A stretch of 61,137 nt of DNA from Gemmatimonadota bacterium (GTDB lineage: Bacteria > Gemmatimonadota > Gemmatimonadetes > Gemmatimonadales > GWC2-71-9). The notes below the pieces were generated by a model that saw only the letters and a program-made list of their open reading frames with translations, was not told where the DNA came from and did not search any database. Of the stretch, positions 1 to 8,673 are shown piece after piece; within the stretch, counting starts at the first letter, position 1, and the number at the start of each line of letters is the position of its first letter. The position numbers and the translations under genes were made by a program. The stretch spans positions 1 to 61,137 of the forward strand of contig JACQVB010000209.1 in the NCBI GenBank assembly GCA_016209985.1. Reading direction: 5' to 3'.

Positions 1-2
1 AA

Positions 3-95
3 TGGAAGGAGATCTACGACACGCTCGAGACGACGGTCGACTACGCTGAAGACGTCGCGAACGATCTCGAGTCCATCGCCCTCAAGCACGCCTGA
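3..95 (+). CDS. C-terminal end of a DUF47/PhoU-like phosphate transport accessory protein (partial)
   Basis: The reading frame open from the left edge gives 30 residues ending in LESIALKHA and a TGA that overlaps the next ATG (TGATG). This tail, with an acidic VDYAEDVANDLES helix, is the usual C-terminus of DUF47 proteins, which are encoded directly upstream of Pit phosphate transporters and are thought to regulate them. The 1-base overlap with pit indicates translational coupling. The N-terminal part lies outside the window, so the assignment rests on the tail and on the neighbour. Confidence 0.75.
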   Translation, partial: WKEIYDTLETTVDYAEDVANDLESIALKHA

Positions 96-1129
96 TGCCC
101 GGCGGCGTCTGGTTAGTCCTCGCTATTGTCGGCGTCGCCTTTGTCTTTGATTTCATTAACGGCTTTCACGACAGCGCCAACAGTATTGCGACGGTCGTTT
201 CCACCCGGGTCCTGTCGCCCAAGTTCGCGGTGGCGTGGGCCGCGTTCTTCAACTTTGTCGCGGCCTTCGGTTTCGGAACGGCGGTGGCGAAAACGATCGG
301 GAGCGGGATGATCGACATTTCCATTGTCGACCCGCACGTCATCCTTGCCGGCCTGATCGGCGCGATACTCTGGAACCTCGCCACCTGGTACTACGGTCTC
401 CCCTCCAGCTCTTCTCACGCCATCATCGGGGCTTACGGTGGGGCGGCGGTGGCGAAAGCGGGAGTGAGCGCCCTGCTGCTCGCTGGCTGGGTCAAGCCGA
501 TTCTCTTCATCTTTCTGTCGCCCCTGATCGGGATGGCGCTGGGTTTTGGCATGATGGTGGGCGTGGCGTGGACCTTCCGGCGAGCGACGCCGCGGGCGGT
601 GGATGTCTGGTTCCGCCGGATGCAGCTGGTATCCGCTGCCGCCTACAGCCTGAGCCACGGTACCAACGATGCGCAGAAGACGATGGGGATCGTCGTGGGG
701 TTGCTGGTATCCGCGCAGCAGCTGTTCGCGAACTTCCCGATCCGGGCGCTGCATCTCACCGATCCGAAAGTCATCCCACTCTGGGTCATTCTCTGGGCCC
801 ACGCGGCCATCGCGCTCGGCACGTTTTTCGGCGGCTGGCGCATCGTGAAGACCATGGGATCGCGCCTGACCAAGCTGCAACCGGTGCACGGCTTTTGTGC
901 GGAGACCGCCGGCGCGGCGGCCATTTTCCTGGCGTCGTGGCAGGGAATTCCCGTCTCGACCACTCACACGATCACCGGTTCCATTGTGGGCGTGGGAAGC
1001 GCGCAGCGGGTCTCGGCCGTGCGTTGGGGGATCGCGGGACGGATCGTGTGGGCCTGGGTGCTGACGATTCCCGCCGCCGCCGGCATAGCGGGAATCTCCT
1101 ACCTGCTGCTGCACGCCTTCCTGGGCTGA
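95..1129 (+). CDS. pit: Pit-family inorganic phosphate transporter
   Basis: Low-affinity phosphate permease of the inner membrane (PHO-4/PiT family), which takes up metal-phosphate complexes using the proton gradient. The 344-residue product has about ten hydrophobic segments and the two inverted family repeats: GFHDSANS near residues 23-30 and SHGTNDAQKTMG near residue 187, each carrying the conserved Asn-Asp/Ser signature. The short length is normal for the DUF47-associated bacterial subclass. The ATG overlaps the stop of the DUF47 gene, so the two form one transcript. It ends base-to-base against the stop of the convergent histidine kinase gene. Start choice is fixed by the overlap. Confidence 0.93.
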   Translation: MPGGVWLVLAIVGVAFVFDFINGFHDSANSIATVVSTRVLSPKFAVAWAAFFNFVAAFGFGTAVAKTIGSGMIDISIVDPHVILAGLIGAILWNLATWYYGLPSSSSHAIIGAYGGAAVAKAGVSALLLAGWVKPILFIFLSPLIGMALGFGMMVGVAWTFRRATPRAVDVWFRRMQLVSAAAYSLSHGTNDAQKTMGIVVGLLVSAQQLFANFPIRALHLTDPKVIPLWVILWAHAAIALGTFFGGWRIVKTMGSRLTKLQPVHGFCAETAGAAAIFLASWQGIPVSTTHTITGSIVGVGSAQRVSAVRWGIAGRIVWAWVLTIPAAAGIAGISYLLLHAFLG

Positions 1130-1816
1130 CTACTGCTCCCGGGCGACCGCTGCCTTCAAATCAATCATCTGAATGCCGTGCGCGTATTCGGTCACCGGGG
1201 CATTCGCGAGGGAGGTGAGTTTCCGAACGTCGCCCGCGATCCGTAGCGCCGCTTGATGGATGGAACGAGCGGCGGCCTTGCCTTCCGGTGACAGCCCAGA
1301 CTCGGTCTCGCTCAGCAGCTGGCTCTCCGCCACGATCGATGTAAGGGCGTTGTTGACTTCGTGCCGGATGGTAACGGCAAATTCTCCGATCGCTGCCAGT
1401 CTGGCATCGCGCAGCATCCGCTGGTAATACCCGTGCAACTGCTCTGACAACCAGCCAACGCTGATCGCCAGCACCCCGTAGGCGACGTAGATGGGCACCG
1501 TCACCCGCCAATCGCTGGCAGAGTAGTTCAGGGCCACCACGATCTGAACGGTTATGAACAACGCCGTGCCCATGAGGAGGCCCGCGACTGCCCCCTTGAG
1601 TCCGTAATGCAGCGAGAGCAGAAAAGCTGGGGCCAGGGTGATCAACCAGACAAGCTCGTCATAGCCCGAAGGCTCACTCTCCGGAAGCACCACCTGGGTC
1701 ATCACGGGGATGAGGTACGCTGCCGCACAATACAGCCAGAACCGCGCGGTGAGCGGTGGGCGGTGGGCCAGAGGACCGAATCCGACCAGTTGGAGGAACC
1801 GACGCTGCAGCGACAT
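1130..1816 (-). CDS. Membrane histidine kinase-like protein with DHp domain only
   Basis: The first half holds about four hydrophobic segments (residues 25-125), forming a membrane sensor module. After it comes a DHp (HisKA-type) dimerisation helix with an H-box, TIRHEVNNALTSIV, putting the phospho-acceptor His near residue 152. The protein stops at residue 228 after the second DHp helix. No N, G1 or G2 boxes of a HATPase_c domain follow, and none is found downstream on this strand before pit. It therefore cannot autophosphorylate alone; it may be a phosphotransfer or dimerisation partner, or a truncated kinase. The gene follows the helicase gene by about 76 bases in the same direction. Confidence 0.7.
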   Translation of the reverse strand: MSLQRRFLQLVGFGPLAHRPPLTARFWLYCAAAYLIPVMTQVVLPESEPSGYDELVWLITLAPAFLLSLHYGLKGAVAGLLMGTALFITVQIVVALNYSASDWRVTVPIYVAYGVLAISVGWLSEQLHGYYQRMLRDARLAAIGEFAVTIRHEVNNALTSIVAESQLLSETESGLSPEGKAAARSIHQAALRIAGDVRKLTSLANAPVTEYAHGIQMIDLKAAVAREQ

Positions 1817-1892
1817 TTAAAGCCTCGGAAATAGGCCGTATGGAGACGGGAACTTGCCACCCCTTTGCGAGGGAAGAAAGGGGGGCCGCCCT

Positions 1893-4277
1893 TTACGAGG
1901 CGGAACCGAAGAGTACCGCCTCAAGACGGACGACCCAGGGACCCGGGAAGAGCCTGGGATAATCCTCCAGCCAGCGGGCCAACTCGGCTGACCCGCAGCC
2001 GTGCTCCCGGAGCGCGCCCGCCAGCCGGCGTTTTCCTCCTTCGTTGGTTCCGGCGCCGATCCGATCGAGTATCTGATCCAACCGGGACAGCAATTCCGCG
2101 TCGCGGCGACGGGCGGCGACCGCAGCGCGCCCAAGGACGAGGCGGGAGAGCCTCCGACTCTGCTCATCGGCCGCGAGACGGTCGATCAGACCGAGGCGAC
2201 GGCGTGCCAGGGCACAGATGCAGTCGAGGTCCTTTCGGGCAGGATTGGCATCTATCGGCTTCGCCGCGATCAACTCCCTGATGAGATGGTTGCGCCGGTC
2301 TTCATCCAACACCTCGAGGCCGTTCTCGATTACGACGACTTCAGGAATCGTCCAACTTTTCGCGCACCACTCGAGCGCCAAAAGGGCTGCGCGGGGCCCG
2401 GCAACCACCGCGTGGACCGGAGCCGGGGGCGGCTCCCGGGCGGCGCGCGCCGCAAACTCTTCGCGCCATGCGAGCGCCGTTCCGAGTATCCGGGCCCGTC
2501 CCACGCGGCTCGAGACGGTGACGCCGAGTTTCAATTGCTCGCGTGCCTTGTGGGAAATCCGGCGAGAGAGCGCCAGGTCTGACTCCAGCTCGCGGGGCGG
2601 CACGAACCACCAGACCTCGACCCGATGGTGGGTCGAGCCCAGGCGGGCCACCCGGCCTACCCGCTGCTCCAATCGCAGGGGATTCCACGGAAGGTCGTAA
2701 TGGACGACTGCGTCGGCATCCTGCAAATCGAGTCCCTCGCTGGCGAGGTCGGTGGCAAGCAAGACGTTCACCTGTTCGGCGGCGCCGGGAGGGGTGCCTC
2801 CTCGCGCGGCGGGCGCAAACAGGCGAAGCGCGTCTTCCAGGGGTAGCGCGCCGGAAGCAATCCAGGCACCGCGTCCCGACACCACGGCGACGCGCCGCCA
2901 ACCCAGCCGTCGCGCGAGGTCGTGTGCCGTCGCGACCGCAGTCGTGAAGACGATGGTCTTGCGGGGCTCGCGCGCCGCGAGAATCTGCCCCAGCCGGGAG
3001 GCCTTCGGATCGCCTCCAGCAGCGGTAGCGAAGAAGCGGATGATCCCTTCCAGGCGCGCTTTTTCTTCCATCAGCTCCTTGGCGTCGATCGGCGAGGCGA
3101 CCGGCCCGGTGGAGAGATCGAGCGTCAACTGGAGCTCGTCGTCCATGCCGAAAAGCATCCGGGCCGCCCGCCGGGAGAGTCGTTCACCATTCACGGCGGC
3201 CGAAGCTGCGCGGTCGAGATAGACTACATGCCTCCGCAGCGTCTCCAGGCATGCGGCGACGGAGGACGAGAGCCGGTGGCGGAGATGGAGTGCCAGCAGG
3301 GCGGCGGCGGTACGGTCGGCGACAGCGGGAAAGCGAAGTTCGCCCATCAACTGCAATACCCGAGCCATCAGCGGTAGCTCGAGCGCCGGCAACGGCAGGA
3401 CGGGTGAATCACTGGCCGTGGGAATGGATACCGAGGGCGCGAGGACGCGGGGTGAACGTCCCACGGCGACCGCGGAGGCGGCGTGCGCGATTCTCCAGTA
3501 GTCTCCGCGGGCGGCCGCCGCGCGGAGCGAAGGAAGTCCGAGTGGGGCGAGGGCGTTGTCGGCGAGGAACAACTCGAGGAGGGACACCAGATCGCTCGCC
3601 GCGTTTACCACCGGCGTGGCGGTAAGCAAGAGGAGAGTGGGGTTGCCGGGACGCATCGCGAGCGCGTGATAGCGGCGGGTGTCGGACTTCCGAAAACGAT
3701 GCGCCTCATCGACGATGAGGAGATCAGCGGCGGGAGCCCCGCGGCCGCGACTCAGCCAGTGATCTGAATGGATGGCCACCGGCACGCGCAGCGCGTCCAC
3801 CACCCGGCGCCATTGGGTGAGCAGAGAAGGCGGCGCCAGGACAGCGCTACGTTGATAACGGGTCGCGACCGCGAGCGCGACATAGGTCTTCCCCAGACCC
3901 ACGGCGTCGGCCAGCAGCGCACCGTGGAACACTTCGAGCCGCCCGGCTATCCGGCGGGCCGCATCCACCTGGTGCGGGAGCAGCCACGACGGCGGAAGCC
4001 AATCGTCCTTGCCGGGGCCGCGAAACGCCAGCCGCAAGACGTCGGCCACGCGGCCGGGTTCGGTGCGCTCGCCGGCCGACAGGGACCAGCGGAGCGGCTC
4101 CCTGACGACCTGCAACGCGTCAGCGGCGATGCGCGGCCAGCGAACGGAGCGTTTGGCGGACGGCTGCCGGGAGATCGAAAGCGTCGGCGACCGCTTCGTC
4201 GAGGTCGTCGGCGGAGACATCAGTTCGTTCATGGGCGGATGCGGAGAGAGACGCGAGGCGAAGGGTGCCGGGTCCAA
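1893..4277 (-). CDS. SNF2/RapA-like DEAH-box helicase paired with a DNA methyltransferase
   Basis: Superfamily 2 ATPase of about 740-794 residues. Visible motifs: Walker A in LADAVGLGKTY (about residue 133), DEAH box in LLIVDEAHRF (about 188), motif III-like LLLLTATPV, and C-terminal motifs V and VI in DLASEGLDLQDAD and LEQRVGRVARLGS (about 540). This layout matches SNF2/RapA-type translocases. No nuclease motif is evident. The longest frame begins at a TTG inside the methyltransferase gene; ATG codons at 4232 and 4220, or a TTG at 4115 just after the methyltransferase stop, are alternatives. The overlap implies co-translation with the methyltransferase. Likely role is DNA translocation in a restriction or phage-defence complex (inference). 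Confidence 0.82.
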   Translation of the reverse strand: MDPAPFASRLSPHPPMNELMSPPTTSTKRSPTLSISRQPSAKRSVRWPRIAADALQVVREPLRWSLSAGERTEPGRVADVLRLAFRGPGKDDWLPPSWLLPHQVDAARRIAGRLEVFHGALLADAVGLGKTYVALAVATRYQRSAVLAPPSLLTQWRRVVDALRVPVAIHSDHWLSRGRGAPAADLLIVDEAHRFRKSDTRRYHALAMRPGNPTLLLLTATPVVNAASDLVSLLELFLADNALAPLGLPSLRAAAARGDYWRIAHAASAVAVGRSPRVLAPSVSIPTASDSPVLPLPALELPLMARVLQLMGELRFPAVADRTAAALLALHLRHRLSSSVAACLETLRRHVVYLDRAASAAVNGERLSRRAARMLFGMDDELQLTLDLSTGPVASPIDAKELMEEKARLEGIIRFFATAAGGDPKASRLGQILAAREPRKTIVFTTAVATAHDLARRLGWRRVAVVSGRGAWIASGALPLEDALRLFAPAARGGTPPGAAEQVNVLLATDLASEGLDLQDADAVVHYDLPWNPLRLEQRVGRVARLGSTHHRVEVWWFVPPRELESDLALSRRISHKAREQLKLGVTVSSRVGRARILGTALAWREEFAARAAREPPPAPVHAVVAGPRAALLALEWCAKSWTIPEVVVIENGLEVLDEDRRNHLIRELIAAKPIDANPARKDLDCICALARRRLGLIDRLAADEQSRRLSRLVLGRAAVAARRRDAELLSRLDQILDRIGAGTNEGGKRRLAGALREHGCGSAELARWLEDYPRLFPGPWVVRLEAVLFGSAS

Positions 4278-7188
4278 ACGGTGGGACCGGGAAGGCAGCG
4301 GCGACCCGCACGTTGATCCGGCGATAGCCGCCGCGGGCTTCGTCGGCGGTCACGCGCGCGAGCGCGGCACACCAGACCGAGTTGAAAACCGCCGCGATCG
4401 CGAGCGCGGTGTCCCGATCGCCGGTCCCCAGCGTGTAGCAGGTGTTCAAGGGGACGGCGCGCGGAACGCCGCAGGCTTCGAGCAGCGCGGCGACGGGCCG
4501 GCGCGCGATGTCGGACCACACCATCCGGCAGCCCGAGGGCCGGGCGGGTGTTCGAAAAAGGGTCCAGGGAGGCCCGTCCTGGTAGTCGGCACGGGCCTGC
4601 AGCCGCGGCAAATGGGACCGAAAGTACGCTGCCGCGAGCGGCGGCAAGGATTCGAGCGGAGCTCCTCCGGCGTCGTGGGTCCAGATGAGCGCCTTGTCGA
4701 GACGGACCCCGAAGCGCCGCACGTCCCGGCCGCGAATAGCAGGCCGCAGCATTTCCCACTCGATGCTCACTTCCTGAGCGGCAAGTCTGAGCCGCGCGAT
4801 GGGCCCATGCCGCCCGATCAGCGCGCCGACGAAGAGATCGTCGGCCCCGGTTTTCACGCCCAGGGCGGGCGGCGCGATCTCCCGGAGCGGGCGCCCGGCG
4901 GCAAGAAGCTGCTCCAGCGCGTCACGCTGGCGATCGGGAACGAGGATCCACGGCCCAGGCACGGCAAGGCGCGACTGGGTCAGCGCTTCCCCGCTCCGAA
5001 AACCGAGCTTCACGTGCTGGCTGGAGCTCGGCCGACTCTTGCTCAATACCACCGCGAGCGGATAGGTCGTGGCGCCGAAGGAATCCGCTTCGCGCTCCGG
5101 TATGCGATGCAGATACGCGAGACGGGTTTCGGCCACGAGGTGTCGCCGCGCGGTCTCGCCGTAATCGGCCGACGCGAGCTTGGCGGGAACCAGCATGGCG
5201 ACGACGCCGCCAGGGGCCGCGAGCTCGAGGGCACGCTCGAGAAACGCCACCGAGAGATCGGGGAGGTGGGCGAATCCGCGCCCTCCCGAGCTCCGCCACC
5301 AGCCGAATCGCTGGCGCAAGGTGTCCCGCAGTCCTGCCGGTACCCGCTCGGCGCGCACCCAGGGCGGGTTCCCGACCACGATGTCGAAGCCACCGGCGGC
5401 CATCACCTCGGGCGCATGGACCTCGAACGCGAAGAACGGAACCTGTCCGTCGGCGATGGCGACCTGGACACTCTGGAGAGCGGCGCGATGGCGGAGGAGC
5501 AGACGGCAGCGCTCCCGTTGCGATTTGCTGAGGCCGCTGGAACGCCCGAAGAGGTCCGGGTTGCGGGCGAGCGAGGCGAGCTCCCGAAGTGCGCGATCGG
5601 CGGTCTCCGCGGCGCGGGTGACCAGCACCCCGGCAAGGTCGCACTCCTTCCCGCGCAGGCGGGCGGTGGCGTGGTGCAGACCTTCGCCCGATGCGCCGAA
5701 GAGCGCCCGCCTGGCGAGTGACACGGCGCGCGCGGTCGCGGCCGCCGGAAGCCGGGCGCCGGCGTACCAGGCGCGCGCCGCACCAACCGGATCCAGCAGC
5801 GAATCCCCTTGGCGGACGACACCGTCGAGGTTGGGCAGCGGTGTCACGTGGGCGATCTCGGCGGTGGGATCGTCGGCGATGACGGCGAGCCAGAGCCGGA
5901 GCTCGGCCAAACGTACCGCGATCGGGCTCAGGTCGACGCCGAAAAGGTTGGCGGCCAGAATGTCGCGACGGACCCGGGAGCGATCCCGCCCGAGCTCCGG
6001 ATCCAATGCCACCCGTATCTCGGTAAGGCGGTCGAGAGCGCCGAGCAGGAACGCGCCGGATCCTGCGGCCGGATCCAGCAACTTCAGACGTTGCAGGGCG
6101 GTGCGCGCCAGGTCCCGGTTGGCGAGGTCCTGCGCGGATCCCTGGAGCAGGCGGCGCACATCGACGGAGCCCAACCTGGTGGTGAGGGAGCTTTCGATCG
6201 CGGCATCCACGATCTGGCGAACCACGGATTCAGGGGTGTAGAAGGTGCCGGTGTCCTTGCGATCGCGATCGTCCATCACGCGCTCGAAAACGCGACCCAG
6301 CATGTCGGGCGCGATGGCGTCGACCTCGTCGGCTTCGCGGACACAGAACCGGAATCGCTCGAACAACAGGTCGAACGCGTCGCGCCAGAGGTTGTTGGGG
6401 AAGAGAATGGGGCCAAAACGCCGCTCGACCGGATGGGGCTCGAACAGGCCGCCGTTCAAGTAGGGAATGGCTCCGAGGCGCGCGACTCCGGTGCGCCGGG
6501 CGGACGGGCGGTTCAGGCTTCCGAAGAACAGCGGGTGGAGCGCGCTGCGATGAAAATGCTTCCGTCGGGCGAGAGAGGCATCGAGCAGGCGGCGGAGATA
6601 GTCCGGCCGACCGTCGAGCCAACCCTTGGCCTGCACGAAATAGAGGAAAAGGATGCGGGTGAGCGGGAGTAACGCCGCGGTGCGGCGTTCCACCGGTGTA
6701 CCGCGCCGCGGGAGGACCGCGGCCATGCGCCCGAGTATCTGGCGGAAGGCCACAAAGAACCGTTCGCCGACGGTCTCGGTGCTGAGGAGCTCGGCGACGC
6801 GAATGGCGTGCGCCAATGCATTGGGGCAGCCGTCCGGCCGCAACGACTCCAGCAAGCGCAGCGCACCGGCCTGCGGCTTATCCAAAGAGACCGACTGGAC
6901 GCGGGTGCTGCCGCCGGTGCCGAGCCGGGGGGCGGCGAGCGCCAGCTCGCCGGCGCCGATGGCGGCGACCAGAGCGCGGCGGGAGGAGGATTCGAGTTTG
7001 GCGGCGAGCGAGCGCGCTCCAGCCCGGGGATCCGGCGCCTCGCAGGCCAGGACCTCGAATGTTCGCCAGCGGCCGACCAGCCAGCTGGCGTCTTCGAGGG
7101 GTTGGGGATCGCAGGCATAGCCGAGCGCCGCGAAGAGCGGGGCAGCGTCACGCGCCGTGCGAATGGAAGCGAGAAGGTCTCCGAGCAC
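4120..7188 (-). CDS. N6-adenine DNA methyltransferase (Eco57I/type IIG-like)
   Basis: Large (1022 residues) class I SAM-dependent DNA methyltransferase. SAM-binding motif I reads LLDPAAGSGAF (about residue 371) and the catalytic motif IV is VVGNPPWV (about 604), both typical of gamma-class adenine methylases. Upstream of motif I is the DTGTFYTPESVVRQIV segment seen in HsdM/Eco57I-like enzymes. The C-terminal 350 residues should be target recognition. No PD-(D/E)XK motif stands out in the first 300 residues, so it is probably not a full type IIG nuclease. GTG start at 7188 after a G-rich stretch. With the helicase gene it forms a two-gene unit resembling minimal DISARM/BREX-type or R-M modules. 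Confidence 0.85.
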   Translation of the reverse strand: MLGDLLASIRTARDAAPLFAALGYACDPQPLEDASWLVGRWRTFEVLACEAPDPRAGARSLAAKLESSSRRALVAAIGAGELALAAPRLGTGGSTRVQSVSLDKPQAGALRLLESLRPDGCPNALAHAIRVAELLSTETVGERFFVAFRQILGRMAAVLPRRGTPVERRTAALLPLTRILFLYFVQAKGWLDGRPDYLRRLLDASLARRKHFHRSALHPLFFGSLNRPSARRTGVARLGAIPYLNGGLFEPHPVERRFGPILFPNNLWRDAFDLLFERFRFCVREADEVDAIAPDMLGRVFERVMDDRDRKDTGTFYTPESVVRQIVDAAIESSLTTRLGSVDVRRLLQGSAQDLANRDLARTALQRLKLLDPAAGSGAFLLGALDRLTEIRVALDPELGRDRSRVRRDILAANLFGVDLSPIAVRLAELRLWLAVIADDPTAEIAHVTPLPNLDGVVRQGDSLLDPVGAARAWYAGARLPAAATARAVSLARRALFGASGEGLHHATARLRGKECDLAGVLVTRAAETADRALRELASLARNPDLFGRSSGLSKSQRERCRLLLRHRAALQSVQVAIADGQVPFFAFEVHAPEVMAAGGFDIVVGNPPWVRAERVPAGLRDTLRQRFGWWRSSGGRGFAHLPDLSVAFLERALELAAPGGVVAMLVPAKLASADYGETARRHLVAETRLAYLHRIPEREADSFGATTYPLAVVLSKSRPSSSQHVKLGFRSGEALTQSRLAVPGPWILVPDRQRDALEQLLAAGRPLREIAPPALGVKTGADDLFVGALIGRHGPIARLRLAAQEVSIEWEMLRPAIRGRDVRRFGVRLDKALIWTHDAGGAPLESLPPLAAAYFRSHLPRLQARADYQDGPPWTLFRTPARPSGCRMVWSDIARRPVAALLEACGVPRAVPLNTCYTLGTGDRDTALAIAAVFNSVWCAALARVTADEARGGYRRINVRVAAAFPVPPFGPGTLRLASLSASAHERTDVSADDLDEAVADAFDLPAAVRQTLRSLAAHRR

Positions 7189-7306
7189 CCCCCACGGTGC
7201 GAAGTGGGGAGTGAAAGTACATCGCCGGATTTACGCGCGACGGTTCAAAAAAACGCGTACCTCAGCCCTGTTCCCTCTCCCCTCCGCCTGCGGCTCAGGG
7301 CGGCTG

Positions 7307-7744
7307 TCACCGGCGGGGGGGACGAGCGGCCGGAAAGGTGAGATCCGTGTTGCGGCAAATGTCGGGTGGCCAAGCACGGCGACGTAGCAGCGACTCGAGC
7401 TCGTTTCGGGCTTCCCGTGCGGCCGATGCGAGGTGGGGGGAAAGGATCCCCGACGTCACCGCCTGATCGAACTCGACTTCGTCGAGCCACTCAGGATCGC
7501 CCTCGACCGGCTGCCAGAGGTCGAGAAAAAGATCGGTGATACGCCAATGGTCTTTCCCCATCACGGCCGGCGTGCAGATGTCGGTGTACCAACCCGTGAA
7601 GGTGCCATCGGCCAGATGGAATCGGGCGACGTCGTACCACCGATCGGGAAACACGAACCAGACGATCGGCGCCGTTGGCTCGAGTACGGTCTGGTCGCGG
7701 ACCCGGAGGGTGGTGCCGGCGGGTTCCAGCAGCAGGACCTTCAC
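7307..7744 (-). pseudogene. DUF402-family protein with N-terminal amber codon
   Basis: The 145-residue frame has the DUF402 core: a Trp-rich strand region, TFTGWYTDICTP, then an acidic ITDLFLDLWQPV and LDEVEFDQAV, the region that binds metal in FomD-like phosphatases. DUF402 proteins normally begin with a strand ending in a YHRP motif. Here that segment exists in the same frame (YHRPGKSRIAYRERL) but is cut off by TAG at 7808-7810. In front of the TAG is a GTG at 7828 that overlaps the tauE stop as GTGA, the expected coupled start. The only start after the amber is GTG 7744, which would lose about 28 residues. The gene is probably damaged, or read through. Confidence 0.65.
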
Positions 7745-7824
7745 GTCGCCACGGTCGGCAATCAGCCGCTCCCGATAGGCGATCCGGCTCTTGCCGGGAC
7801 GGTGGTACTAGATGACGACTTCGG

Positions 7825-8637
7825 TCACCTGATCAGCAGAATGCGAACACCGACGAACGCGAGTCCCAGTCCCAGGCTGCGAATGATCCATTTAGCGTGG
7901 ACCCGCTCGGACATCCGTGCGCCTACCTGGGCACCAATGAGTGCACCGAGGCCAAGCGAGGCGGCCCGCTGGACGCCGCTGGCGAGCGCGCCATCGGCGA
8001 TATGGACGGTGGTTCCCGCCAGGGCCATGAAGGCGAGGATGAAGTGCGAGGTGGCGGTAGCGATGTGGGTGGGGAAATTCAGCCAATAGACGAGTGCGGG
8101 AACGTGAATGATGCCGCCGCCGATGCCCAGGAGACTGGAAACGAATCCCACGAACACACTGAGCGGGATCCCCACCGCGGACCGGTAGGAGAACTGGTGA
8201 CGGGTGCCGTCGCCTTCGACGACGATGCGCAAGGTCCGGCCAGGCACGGGTTCGGCCGGGTGCTCGTGGGGCTCCTTTTCGCCCGCGATGAGGAGTGCCA
8301 CCCCCACGATGATGAGCACGACGCCGAAAATCTGGTCGAAGGTGCGGCGCGGCAGATAGTTGGTGACGATCGCCCCCGACACCGCTCCCGGGATGGTCGC
8401 GACCGCGAAGCGGATCCCCGAGACGTAATCGATCCGCTTCATGCGAGCGTAGGCGACCGAGCCCGACAAGGCATTGAAGAAAACCACGGCCAGCGAGATG
8501 CTGGTGATGGTCTCGGGGCGTTCGTCGGGATAGAGGAGAATCAGAGCCGGGACGAGCAAAAAGCCTCCTCCGGCACCGATCAAGGTGCCGAAGGAGCCGA
8601 CCATGACGCCCAGGAGCAAAAGCAGGAGAAAAGACAC
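7825..8637 (-). CDS. TauE/SafE (TSUP) family membrane transporter
   Basis: 270-residue integral membrane protein with eight predicted hydrophobic segments and the family pattern of glycine-rich helices, VGSFGTLIGAGGGFLLVPAL near the N-terminus and VSSLLGIGGGIIHVPAL in the second half, an internal repeat characteristic of sulfite/sulfonate-exporter (TSUP) proteins. A hydrophilic loop rich in Glu, His and Pro separates the halves. GTG start at 8637 is preceded by a strong Shine-Dalgarno, GGAGGT, 6 bases upstream. The substrate cannot be read from sequence; family members move sulfite, sulfoacetate or other sulfur anions across the inner membrane. The stop overlaps the ancestral GTG of the DUF402 gene. 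Confidence 0.88.
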   Translation of the reverse strand: MSFLLLLLLGVMVGSFGTLIGAGGGFLLVPALILLYPDERPETITSISLAVVFFNALSGSVAYARMKRIDYVSGIRFAVATIPGAVSGAIVTNYLPRRTFDQIFGVVLIIVGVALLIAGEKEPHEHPAEPVPGRTLRIVVEGDGTRHQFSYRSAVGIPLSVFVGFVSSLLGIGGGIIHVPALVYWLNFPTHIATATSHFILAFMALAGTTVHIADGALASGVQRAASLGLGALIGAQVGARMSERVHAKWIIRSLGLGLAFVGVRILLIR

Positions 8638-8673
8638 GTTCCGACCTCCGGCGGAACATACTAGGTTGGCGCG

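Noticed and set aside
113-1114. Long minus-strand frame opposite pit
   Set aside because: Shadow of a high-GC gene; rich in Arg, Gly and His with no domain.
4009-5721. 570-aa plus-strand frame opposite the methyltransferase and helicase
   Set aside because: Antisense shadow; the opposite strand carries clear motifs.
7263-7300. Possible terminator between methyltransferase and DUF402 genes
   Set aside because: C/T-rich and similar to the sequence at 33569, but the potential stem is broken and there is no U-tract.
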